34,133 nucleotides of DNA. Origin: Pseudomonadota bacterium. GTDB taxonomy: Bacteria; Myxococcota_A; UBA9042; GCA-2863065. Position 1 is the first letter of the stretch, and every line of letters begins with the position of its first letter. Under the pieces are notes generated by a model. The model was not told the origin of the DNA. It worked only from the letters and a program-made list of their open reading frames with translations, and made no database searches. Positions 1-7,545 of this stretch are shown here, one piece after another. A program made the position numbers and the translations under genes. Where the stretch lies: the NCBI GenBank assembly GCA_005776585.1, contig SXOX01000116.1, positions 1 through 34,133 on the forward strand, read 5' to 3'.

Positions 1-1
1 G

Positions 2-472
2 GGTCACGCCATCGCGGCGCTCGACGCTCAGAACGTGGCCGTCCTCTACCAAAAGAGCGGGGGCCCCGCACAGCTCGACCGGGTCGAGCTCACGACGCCG
101 GCGAACAAGGCGAACCAGAAGCCGCCGGTTCCGTTCATGAAGGAGCCCCTCGCCAAGCCGCTCCTTCCGATGGACGTTCGACGGGGCGCCAACGGCCAGA
201 TCCTCGTGGCGGTGCTCCATCCGAGCATCAAGCCAAAGGGGCACGTGCGGGTGCTCACCTCCGATGGCGCTACGGTCTGCCAGTCTGCCGACGTCCCTGG
301 CGCGGTAGCGCGCGTCGCGGGGGCCAAGAACGGCGACGTGTACGTGGCGACGCACTTTGGGCCCATCTACTGGCTCCCCGCCCCGTGCGCGGGTGGCGGC
401 CCGGCCGTGCCGCTCTCGGGGACGCATCGAAACCGCACGTTTCGCACGAGCCTGAACCTGCTCGAGGACTGA
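2..472 (+). CDS. C-terminal part of an unidentified protein (5' end outside window)
   Basis: The reading frame is open from the first complete codon at position 2 to a TGA at 470-472, so the gene begins before the window. A GTG at 35 exists but nothing marks it as a start. About 156 residues are visible. They show short beta-rich segments such as GQILVAVLHP, VRVLTSDGATVC and GDVYVATHFGPIYWL, which look like blades of a propeller or other repeat-strand protein, and two cysteines that could form a disulfide. I do not recognise a family. The sequence would fit a secreted or periplasmic protein, but no signal peptide is visible because the N-terminus is missing. It ends 47 bases before spoVR on the same strand and could share its transcript. 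Confidence 0.55.
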   Translation, partial: GHAIAALDAQNVAVLYQKSGGPAQLDRVELTTPANKANQKPPVPFMKEPLAKPLLPMDVRRGANGQILVAVLHPSIKPKGHVRVLTSDGATVCQSADVPGAVARVAGAKNGDVYVATHFGPIYWLPAPCAGGGPAVPLSGTHRNRTFRTSLNLLED

Positions 473-519
473 GACGCGATCCTTGCTCCGCCGCGCCTGG
501 CGCGCTAGCCTGCCGCCCG

Positions 520-2007
520 ATGACGCTCCCGATCTACCTCCGCGAATGGCAGTCACGCATCGAGGCCGTCGCGCGCTCGTACGGGCTCGACCTCTTCGAC
601 ACGGTCTTCGAGATGGTCGACTACGACCGCATGAACGAGGTCGCCTCGTTCGGCGGCTTCCCGGTGCGCTACCCGCACTGGCGCTTCGGCATGGAGTACG
701 AGCGGATGGCCAAGTCCTACTCGTATGGCCTGCACAAGATCTACGAGCTCGTCATCAACAACGACCCCTGCTACGCGTACTTGCTCGAGGGCAACTCGCT
801 CGTCGACCAGAAGATGGTCATGGCCCACGTCTTCGGCCACTGCGACTTCTTCAAGCATAACCAGTGGTTCGCGCCGACCAACCGCAAGATGATGGACGAG
901 ATGGCCAACCACGGCGCGCGTGTCCGGCGGTATGTGGACCGGCACGGGCACGACGTCGTCGAGGACTGGCTCGACGTGTGCCTGTCGCTCGAGAACCTCA
1001 TCGACCGGATGTCGCCCTACATCCGGCGCTCGCGTCCACCGGAGCTCAACGCGGAGGGCGAGGCCATCCCGCCCGAGCCCGCGCGGCTCGTGGCGCGCAA
1101 GTCGTACCTCGACCGCTACATCAACCCAGATGAGGTCATCCAGAAGGAGCGCGAGCGGCTGGAGGCCGAGACGCGGGACAAGGCCAAGCGCTTCCCGACC
1201 GACGCCACGCTCGACGTCCTGGGGTTCCTCGCCGAGCATGCGCCGCTCGACAAGTGGCAGCGGGACATCCTGGACATCGTAAAGAACGAGGCGCACTACT
1301 TCGCGCCGCAGGGCATGACCAAGATCATGAACGAGGGCTGGGCCAGCTTCTGGCACTCGATGATCATGACGCGCAACATCCTGGATGCGTCTGAGATCAT
1401 CGACTTCGCCGATCACCACTCGGCGACCACCGCGGTTTCGCCCGGCGGCATCAACCCGTACAAGATTGGGCTCGAGCTCTTCCGTGACATCGAGGATCGG
1501 TGGAACCGCGGCCGCTTCGGCAAGGAATACGACGAGTGCGAGGACCTCGACGAGAAGGCGCACTGGGATCGCGGGCTGGGGCTTGGGCGTGAGAAGATCT
1601 TCCAGGTCCGTCGCATCTATAACGACGTCACCTTCCTCGACGAGTTCCTTACCCCGGAGTTCTGCTGGCGGCAGAAGCTGTTCACCTACGAGTACAACAA
1701 GAAGCGCGCGTCGTTCGAGATCTTCTCCAAGGACTTCAAGGACATCAAGAAGAAGCTGCTCGCGCAGCTGACCAACTTCGGGCAGCCGTACATCTACGTC
1801 GAGGACGGAAACTTCAAGAACCGCGGCGAGCTCCTCCTCTATCACCGGCACGACGGCGTGGACCTCGACGCGCGATACGGGCGCGACACGCTCCGGAACG
1901 TGCAGCAGGTCTGGGGTCGGCCGGTGCACGTGCGCACGCGCATCGAGAACAAGGAGCGGCTCTGGACCCACGACGGGCACGAGTTCAAGGACGGCCCCTT
2001 CGCATGA
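520..2007 (+). CDS. spoVR: SpoVR family protein
   Basis: A 495-residue protein matching the SpoVR/YcgB family in length and sequence. It opens with a short amphipathic segment, then GLDLFDTVFEMVDYDRMNEV and the conserved stretch through MVMAHVFGHCDFFKHNQWF. The family core NEGWASFWHSMIM lies at residues 271-283, followed by DHHSATTAVSPGGINPYKIG. SpoVR is needed for normal spore cortex formation in Bacillus; in proteobacteria it is a cytoplasmic stress/stationary-phase protein usually encoded with the PrkA kinase and the YeaH/DUF444 protein, and its biochemical activity is unknown. Neither partner is in this window. I chose ATG 520 because family similarity begins there; the frame is open back to 385 but that extension is low-complexity and Arg/Pro-rich. 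No clear Shine-Dalgarno precedes it. Its stop overlaps the next start (ATGA), so the two genes should be co-translated. Confidence 0.95.
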   Translation: MTLPIYLREWQSRIEAVARSYGLDLFDTVFEMVDYDRMNEVASFGGFPVRYPHWRFGMEYERMAKSYSYGLHKIYELVINNDPCYAYLLEGNSLVDQKMVMAHVFGHCDFFKHNQWFAPTNRKMMDEMANHGARVRRYVDRHGHDVVEDWLDVCLSLENLIDRMSPYIRRSRPPELNAEGEAIPPEPARLVARKSYLDRYINPDEVIQKERERLEAETRDKAKRFPTDATLDVLGFLAEHAPLDKWQRDILDIVKNEAHYFAPQGMTKIMNEGWASFWHSMIMTRNILDASEIIDFADHHSATTAVSPGGINPYKIGLELFRDIEDRWNRGRFGKEYDECEDLDEKAHWDRGLGLGREKIFQVRRIYNDVTFLDEFLTPEFCWRQKLFTYEYNKKRASFEIFSKDFKDIKKKLLAQLTNFGQPYIYVEDGNFKNRGELLLYHRHDGVDLDARYGRDTLRNVQQVWGRPVHVRTRIENKERLWTHDGHEFKDGPFA

Positions 2008-2231
2008 GCCAGCCCGTTGCACAGGCGCAGGAGGCGGGCGCGCGCTGCCAGTGCGGCTTCGCGTGGGACCACCACATGGTTTCGCCCGACCCGGTCTACG
2101 ACAAGAAGGGCTGGTTCTGGAACCTCTTCGGCGTGAGCTGGGCGCCTATTTCGCTGAAGTTCACCTGCCGTGTCTGTGGCACGGTCATCCTCGAGACGCG
2201 CGACCCCGCGCTCATCAAGCGCCACGTGTAG
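2004..2231 (+). CDS. Small zinc-ribbon-like protein coupled to spoVR
   Basis: A 75-residue protein whose ATG overlaps the spoVR stop codon by four bases. It carries Cys15 and Cys17 (CQC), a His-His pair at 23-24 and a C-terminal CRVCG at 55-59. The two Cys pairs are spaced like a rubredoxin/zinc-ribbon knuckle, so a structural zinc is likely. Between them lie aromatic residues (GWFWNLFGVSW) and no transmembrane segment or signal peptide. I do not recognise a named family. The tight coupling to spoVR, and a gap of only ten bases to the following PLP enzyme, suggest a cytoplasmic partner or accessory of one of these proteins. It ends with TAG. Confidence 0.75.
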   Translation: MSQPVAQAQEAGARCQCGFAWDHHMVSPDPVYDKKGWFWNLFGVSWAPISLKFTCRVCGTVILETRDPALIKRHV

Positions 2232-2241
2232 GAGCCACGCC

Positions 2242-3180
2242 GTGCCAGCCTCTCACCCCGCAGTCCAGAAGCTCGTCGAGCAGTACCCGTCGCTCGGCCT
2301 CATCGGCAACACGCCGCTCGTCCGTATCGATGCGTGGAAGGACGAGCTACCGAACGTCGCGATCTACGCCAAGATGGAGGCCTTCAACCCGGGTGGCTCG
2401 CTCAAGGATCGGCCGGTGCTGCGCATGCTCGCCGAGGCTCGAGAGGACGGGAGGCTTCGGCCGGGGATGACCATCCTCGACTCATCGTCGGGCAACGCGG
2501 GCATCGCGTACGCCTTGATTGGTAAGGTCATCGGCCACCCGGTGCACATCGTCATCCCGGACAATGCGAGCACCGAGCGTAAGAAGCGGCTGTGGGCCCA
2601 TGGAGCCAAGACCATCTTCACCGACGCGCAGCTGGGCTACGACGAGGCGCTGCGGCACGTCAAGCGCGTCAAGGCGCAGGACCCCGAGGGCTATTTCTAC
2701 TGCAATCAGTACGGAAACGCAGGGAACTGGCGCGCCCACTACGACGGCACGGCGTTGGAGATCTGGGAGGCGCTCGCCGGTCGGGTGACCCACTTCGTCG
2801 CGGGCGTCGGCACGGGCGGCACGATCACGGGCATCGGGCGGCGACTCAAGGAGCTCGACTCGAAGATTGAGGTCCACTGCGTGATCCCGGACCCGTTCCC
2901 CGGGGTGGAGGGGCTCAAGCCGCTCGGCAGCGAGCACGACATCGTGCCGGAGATCCTCGACGAGAGCGTCATCGATCGTCGCTGGGACTCGGACCCGGAT
3001 CACGCGTGGGAGGCCAACCAGAAGCTCGCGGCCCATGGGCTCTTCGTGGGCCAGTCGTCGGGCGCCTACCTCGACTGCGCCGTGCGCGTCGCGCGCGAGA
3101 TCCAGAAGGGCGTCGTGGTGACCGTCCTGAACGACATCGGGGAGCGGTACTTCTCGACGCGGCTCTGGGATCAGGGCTGA
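2242..3180 (+). CDS. PLP-dependent cysteine synthase / cystathionine beta-synthase family enzyme
   Basis: A 312-residue fold-type II PLP enzyme. GNTPLVRI is at 22-29, and NPGGSLKDRP contains the presumed Schiff-base lysine, Lys55. The substrate-binding loop reads SSGNAGI instead of the usual TSGNTGI. The glycine-rich phosphate-binding loop is GTGGTITG, and a late QSSGA provides the serine that contacts the pyridine nitrogen. Family members make cysteine from O-acetyl- or O-phosphoserine, or cystathionine from serine and homocysteine. The altered Thr-to-Ala in the loop leaves the exact substrate open. No regulatory CBS pair is present. The start is GTG 2242, preceded by GGAG at 2231-2234; the frame extends upstream to 2170 but would then overlap the previous gene. 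It lies ten bases after the zinc-ribbon gene, probably in the spoVR operon. Confidence 0.88.
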   Translation: MPASHPAVQKLVEQYPSLGLIGNTPLVRIDAWKDELPNVAIYAKMEAFNPGGSLKDRPVLRMLAEAREDGRLRPGMTILDSSSGNAGIAYALIGKVIGHPVHIVIPDNASTERKKRLWAHGAKTIFTDAQLGYDEALRHVKRVKAQDPEGYFYCNQYGNAGNWRAHYDGTALEIWEALAGRVTHFVAGVGTGGTITGIGRRLKELDSKIEVHCVIPDPFPGVEGLKPLGSEHDIVPEILDESVIDRRWDSDPDHAWEANQKLAAHGLFVGQSSGAYLDCAVRVAREIQKGVVVTVLNDIGERYFSTRLWDQG

Positions 3181-3200
3181 ACGCGTTCGGGCCAGGTCCG

Positions 3201-3206
3201 TATACT
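3201..3206 (+). promoter_or_regulatory. Possible -10 box for a leaderless transcript
   Basis: TATACT stands alone in GC-rich surroundings and ends six bases before the ATG at 3213. A sigma-70-type start from it would fall on or next to the A of the start codon. No Shine-Dalgarno precedes that ATG. No good -35 is visible, only a CTGAAC-like hexamer at about 18 bases spacing, so this is tentative. Confidence 0.25.
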
Positions 3207-3212
3207 GAGCCG

Positions 3213-6200
3213 ATGGCCCGCCTCCTGGCAGTCCTGGTCGTGCTTGCGGGCTGCTCCACCGCTTCGGAGGACGCGGTTCAGCCAGTTGTCGACAGCGGCT
3301 GGGCCCAAACCACCGACACCGCTGATGGGCGTGGGCCGGACCTCCAAGACACCGGCGCGAGCTGTCCGGCACTCGCCGTCGTGGTCGAGCCGGCCTCGCC
3401 GGGGACCGCGGACACCCTCATCGCCGCGGTCACCGGGACCACGAGCGCGAGCCTCACCTGGCTGCTCATCGAGCCCACCGGTCAGCGCACGGAGGTCGCG
3501 CACGGTACGGTGCTCTCGCCGAGCAAGACTCAAAAGGGCCAGGTCTTCGAGGTCGTCGCCTCGCCCGGTCTGCCCGGCTGCGCCGACGTGAAGACCACGG
3601 TCACGATCAAAAACACGGTGCCCGTCCTGAGCCACGTCACGCTGCTCCCGTCAGCGGCCACGGTGGGCCAGACGTTGAGCTGCCTCGTGCCCGACGGCGC
3701 GTGGGTCGACCCCGATGACGGCGATCCGCGCGTCCCGGTCATCACGTGGACCGTCAACGCGGTGCCCCTGCCCAACGCGAAGTCCGACACGCTCTCCAGC
3801 GGCTTTGCACCGCACGACAGCGTGACCTGCCGCGTGACGCCGTCCGATGGCACCTCGCTCGGGGCGCCCGTCGAGTCCGCCAGCGTGGCGATCCTGGACT
3901 CACCGCCGGTCGCGACGTTTGTGAGCCTGCCGTGCCCCGCGCCCGGAGAGCCTCTGCGCTGCACGGCGACGGGCACCGATCCCGATGGCGAGGTGCCGCA
4001 GTTCCGGTTCTCGTGGCGCAGCGGGCCGGGCACGTGCGACACCGCTGCGCCGTTCGCAGCCGCCGGTCCACCAAAGAGCGGTACGGTGGGCGACGTGCTC
4101 GCCGTCGTGCCTCCCAAGGGCACGAGCGTGTTCTGCTGCGCGACGCCCATCGACTCCGAGGGCGTCTCGGGCGCCGCGATGGGCTCGCTGCCGTGTCTCG
4201 TGCCCAACCAGACCCCCGTCGTTGGCGGCTCGGCGGTGACGGCGCTCGGCGGCGGCGCCGTGACGCGGCTCGCGACGCTCTCGTGCGCGGCGCCCGTGAG
4301 CGATCCGGACGGCGACGCGCTGTCGACTGCGTGCGCCTGGTTCATCGACGGTGCGGTGGTCATCGGCAACGGCTGCACGCTCACGGAGGCGCACACCAAA
4401 GGCGACACGGTCTGTTGCACCGTCAGCGCCAATGACGGCAGCGCGAGCGCGACCTCGGACGCCAAGACGTGCGTGACCGTGGCGGATCTCCCGCCCACCG
4501 TGGACTCGGTCGTCATCGCGCCGAGCACGGGCGACCACTGCGCGCCGTTCGCGTGTCTGGCCAAGGCGAGCGACGCCGATGGTGAGGCCGTCGCCGTCGC
4601 CACGTCGTGGACCATCAACGGGCTGCCTGCGGCGACAATCAACGCGCCACAACCCGACGATGTGATTGGCTGCACGGCGACTCCCACCGCCGCGGGCGTC
4701 GCGGGAAAGACAGTCGAGGCGGACGTCGTCGTCGTCACGAACGCGGCGCCGTCGCTCGGGGGCGTCACCCTCGTGGGCCAGCCTGCGCCCGCGACGTCGG
4801 CCTCTCAGCTCAGCTGCGCTGCCGAGGGCTTCCTCGATGAAGACGGGTGCGACGTCCCTGGACAAGCCTATGCGTGGTACCGCAATGGCGCGCTCCTCCC
4901 GGCCGCGACGGGGCCCACGCTCGCGACGGGCAGCGTGCAGAAGGGCGACGTCGTCGTGTGCGTGGCCACGCCGAGCGACGGCCTGGCCTTTGGCAGCCCG
5001 ATCCAGTCGAACGTGCTCAGCATCGCCAACACGCCGCCGGTGGCGACCGCGGTGTCTGTCGTCCCGCCCGTCGGGAACCAGGTCACGACGTTTACGTGCG
5101 TCGCCGAGGCGACCGACGCCGACGGCGACACGCTGACCTGGAGCACGGTCTGGCGGCTCAACGGCCAGGTGATCCCTGGGGCGATCGGGAACACGCTCAC
5201 GCAGGTCGCCTTCGAGAGCGACGGCGCGCTGCTGCGCTGCGAGGCTACCCCGCACGACGCCGAAGGGGCAGGGCAGGGCAAGGCCAGCGCCAACGCCGCG
5301 CTGTTGGCCGACGCTCCGCCCAAGGTGACCGCCGTCCTGGTCGCGCCCGACGCCCCCGACACGACCGACGATCTCGTTTGCTCGGCCACGGCCAGCGATC
5401 CGGAGGGCGATCCGACGGCGCTCACCTACACCTGGCTCCGCCTCGAGGCGCAGGGCGGGCTCGTGCCCATCGCGGGAGCGACGGGGCCCGTCTTGCCGGC
5501 CGAGGCGACCGGGCACCACGACGTCGTCGTCTGTCGGGCTACGCCCAACGACGGCAAGCTTGCCGGCCCGTCGATGAGCTCGGCCCCAGTCACCGTGCTC
5601 AACACGCCGCCGTCGTTGACCAAGGCGCTGCTCACGCCGTCGGGTGGCACGCCGTCGAACACGTTCACGTGCGCGCCGCAGGGCCTGACGGACCTCGACG
5701 CAGACGTCGTCACGACCACGGTGACCTGGACCGTCAACGGCCAGGTGCTGCCGGGGATTGGCACGAGCGAGCTCGTCCCGGAGGCTCACGCCGTCGGCGT
5801 TGGTGCCACCATCGCGTGCCGCATCACGCCCGCCGATCCCGAGTCCATCGGGGCCACGGTCGCGAGCAACCCGGTGGTGCTGACGGACTGCGCGCTGGGC
5901 GAGTCGGGGACGCCGTGCAACGACCAGAACGCCTGCACCACGACCGACGTGTGCACCGCGGGCGCCTGTCTCGGCGCGTCGGTGAGCTGCGACGATCAGA
6001 ACCCGTGCACGGCGGACACCTGCGCCACGGCAACCGGCTGCGCGTCGACGCCCGCTCCGGCGACCTGCAACGACGGCGACGTCTGCACCACGGGGGACAC
6101 CTGCCAGACCGGCAAGTGCACCGGATCGCCCACGAGCTGCGACGATCAGAACCCGTGCACGACCGACACGTGCCAGACCGGCACCGGTTGCGTGCATTGG

Positions 6201-7541
6201 GCGGCCGTCGGTGTCTGCGATGACGGCAACGCGTGCACCGTGAGCGACGCGTGCACCGCGGGCGCATGCCAGGGGGGCGTGCCACGCGATTGCGGCGATG
6301 GCGTCGCGTGCACGGTCGACGACTGCGTCCCTGCCACAGGCTGCACGCACGTCGCCGGCACCGGTCCGTGCGAAGATGGAAATCCATGCACGGTGAACGA
6401 CAGCTGCGCCGGCGGCGCCTGCATCGGCGGTGGCGGCGCAAGCTGCGAGGACGGCACGCCGTGCACGCTCGATGGCTGTGATCCAAAGTCCGGCTGCACG
6501 CACACACCCAAAGATGGCGGCGCGTGCACCGACAAGAATGACTGCACCGTCAACGACGCGTGCAAGGGCGGCGTCTGCGTCGGGGATGGGCAGCCCACGT
6601 GCGACGATCAGAACCCGTGCACCAAAGATGAGTGCACGCCGGGCAGCGGCTGCGGGCACGTCGCGGTCTCGGGCGCGTGTTCCGGTGGCACGTGCGTTGG
6701 CGGCGTCTGCTGCTTGCCGAGCTGCACCGGTAAGAAGTGCGGCCCCGACGCGTGCGGTGGCTCGTGCGGGACCTGCTCGGCTCTGGAGGAGTGCGCCGTC
6801 GCTTCGGGGCAATGTGAAGGGGCCAAGACGCCTGGCATGGGCCTCGTGCCGTCGGGGAGCTTCAACATGGGCTGCAACGCGCCGCTCGACACGCAGTGCG
6901 CCGCCGACGAGAGCCCGTATCACCTGGTTACGCTGCCGGCCTATGAGATCGACCTGCGCGAGGTCACCAACGGCGCCTACGCTCAGTGTGTCGCCGCGGC
7001 GGCCTGCACTGCGCCCAGCGGCGCCGTCGGCGGGTGCCTCTACGGCGACGGGAAGTACGTCGACCACCCGGTCAACTGCGTCGACTGGGGTCAGGCCTCC
7101 GCGTTCTGCACCTGGCAGGGAAAGCGCCTGTGCACCGAGGCGGAGTGGGAGAAGGCCGCGCGCGGCACCGACGGACGGCTCTGGCCGTGGGGCAACGTGA
7201 CCGCCACGTGCGCCTACGCCGTCATGCTCGAGGGCATCAAGCCCGGGTGCGGTCTGGGCACGACCTGGCCCGTGGGCCTGATTGATGACGGTGTCAGCCC
7301 GTATGGGGTCTACGACCTCGCCGGCAACGTCCGCGAGTGGGTCTCAGACTGGTACAGCGCCACCTACTACGGGATCTCTCCTGCGTCCGCGCCCAAGGGA
7401 CCGGGCTTCGGGCAGAGCAAGCTCCTGCGGGGCGGAGACCTCGACCGCCTATCGTCCGAGCTTCGCACCTCCCGCCGGACGTCACTGCTCCCTCAGAACT
7501 CCGGGCCGTCCATCGGAGTCCGCTGCTGCAAGACCTACTAG
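3213..7541 (+). CDS. Large lipoprotein: Ig/PKD-like repeats, Cys-rich repeats and a C-terminal sulfatase-modifying-factor (FGE-like) domain
   Basis: A 1442-residue protein with a lipoprotein signal peptide (MARLLAVLVVLAGC, lipidated Cys14). Residues ~90-890 form eight similar segments of roughly 95 residues. Each begins with a Pro-Pro/Val hinge and contains a DxDGD/E-type acidic loop and paired cysteines, resembling Ig/PKD-like surface modules. Residues ~893-1190 are Cys-rich repeats of the C-D-D-x-N-x-C-T-x-D-x-C type, ending in CGPDACGGSCGTC. Residues ~1208-1442 match the FGE-sulfatase (SUMF1) fold: VPSGSFNMGC, EVTNGAYAQC, VDWGQASAFC, GKRLCTEAEWEKAARG, GVYDLAGNVREWVSDW and LLRGGD. The paired active-site cysteines expected just after the RGG motif are missing (GGDLDRLSSELR), so formylglycine-generating activity is not expected; a binding or structural role is likelier. 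ATG 3213 is chosen for the signal peptide; the frame runs upstream to 3006. Probably anchored at the cell surface. Confidence 0.9.
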   Translation: MARLLAVLVVLAGCSTASEDAVQPVVDSGWAQTTDTADGRGPDLQDTGASCPALAVVVEPASPGTADTLIAAVTGTTSASLTWLLIEPTGQRTEVAHGTVLSPSKTQKGQVFEVVASPGLPGCADVKTTVTIKNTVPVLSHVTLLPSAATVGQTLSCLVPDGAWVDPDDGDPRVPVITWTVNAVPLPNAKSDTLSSGFAPHDSVTCRVTPSDGTSLGAPVESASVAILDSPPVATFVSLPCPAPGEPLRCTATGTDPDGEVPQFRFSWRSGPGTCDTAAPFAAAGPPKSGTVGDVLAVVPPKGTSVFCCATPIDSEGVSGAAMGSLPCLVPNQTPVVGGSAVTALGGGAVTRLATLSCAAPVSDPDGDALSTACAWFIDGAVVIGNGCTLTEAHTKGDTVCCTVSANDGSASATSDAKTCVTVADLPPTVDSVVIAPSTGDHCAPFACLAKASDADGEAVAVATSWTINGLPAATINAPQPDDVIGCTATPTAAGVAGKTVEADVVVVTNAAPSLGGVTLVGQPAPATSASQLSCAAEGFLDEDGCDVPGQAYAWYRNGALLPAATGPTLATGSVQKGDVVVCVATPSDGLAFGSPIQSNVLSIANTPPVATAVSVVPPVGNQVTTFTCVAEATDADGDTLTWSTVWRLNGQVIPGAIGNTLTQVAFESDGALLRCEATPHDAEGAGQGKASANAALLADAPPKVTAVLVAPDAPDTTDDLVCSATASDPEGDPTALTYTWLRLEAQGGLVPIAGATGPVLPAEATGHHDVVVCRATPNDGKLAGPSMSSAPVTVLNTPPSLTKALLTPSGGTPSNTFTCAPQGLTDLDADVVTTTVTWTVNGQVLPGIGTSELVPEAHAVGVGATIACRITPADPESIGATVASNPVVLTDCALGESGTPCNDQNACTTTDVCTAGACLGASVSCDDQNPCTADTCATATGCASTPAPATCNDGDVCTTGDTCQTGKCTGSPTSCDDQNPCTTDTCQTGTGCVHWAAVGVCDDGNACTVSDACTAGACQGGVPRDCGDGVACTVDDCVPATGCTHVAGTGPCEDGNPCTVNDSCAGGACIGGGGASCEDGTPCTLDGCDPKSGCTHTPKDGGACTDKNDCTVNDACKGGVCVGDGQPTCDDQNPCTKDECTPGSGCGHVAVSGACSGGTCVGGVCCLPSCTGKKCGPDACGGSCGTCSALEECAVASGQCEGAKTPGMGLVPSGSFNMGCNAPLDTQCAADESPYHLVTLPAYEIDLREVTNGAYAQCVAAAACTAPSGAVGGCLYGDGKYVDHPVNCVDWGQASAFCTWQGKRLCTEAEWEKAARGTDGRLWPWGNVTATCAYAVMLEGIKPGCGLGTTWPVGLIDDGVSPYGVYDLAGNVREWVSDWYSATYYGISPASAPKGPGFGQSKLLRGGDLDRLSSELRTSRRTSLLPQNSGPSIGVRCCKTY
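5889..6783 (+). repeat. Tandem Cys-rich repeat region with near-identical DNA units
   Basis: This region encodes repeats with paired CDDxNxCT and xDxC segments of about 20 residues each. At DNA level a 26-base unit is identical at 5985-6010 and 6135-6160, and 23 of its bases recur at 6600-6622. The repeats are coding, keep frame and encode spaced cysteines, so this is a protein repeat and not a CRISPR or intergenic array. Confidence 0.85.
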
Positions 7542-7545
7542 GGCG

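Noticed and set aside
553-2022. Minus-strand frame opposite spoVR
   Set aside because: spoVR similarity covers the plus strand completely; the antisense peptide shows no motif.
3900-7067. Long minus-strand open frame opposite the 1442-residue lipoprotein gene
   Set aside because: It is a shadow of strong third-position GC bias; the peptide is Arg/Ala/Gly-rich without domains, while the plus strand has a signal peptide, repeats and a known fold.
6837-7541. Active formylglycine-generating enzyme
   Set aside because: The cysteine pair expected after the RGG motif is replaced by non-cysteine residues, and no sulfatase gene is nearby.
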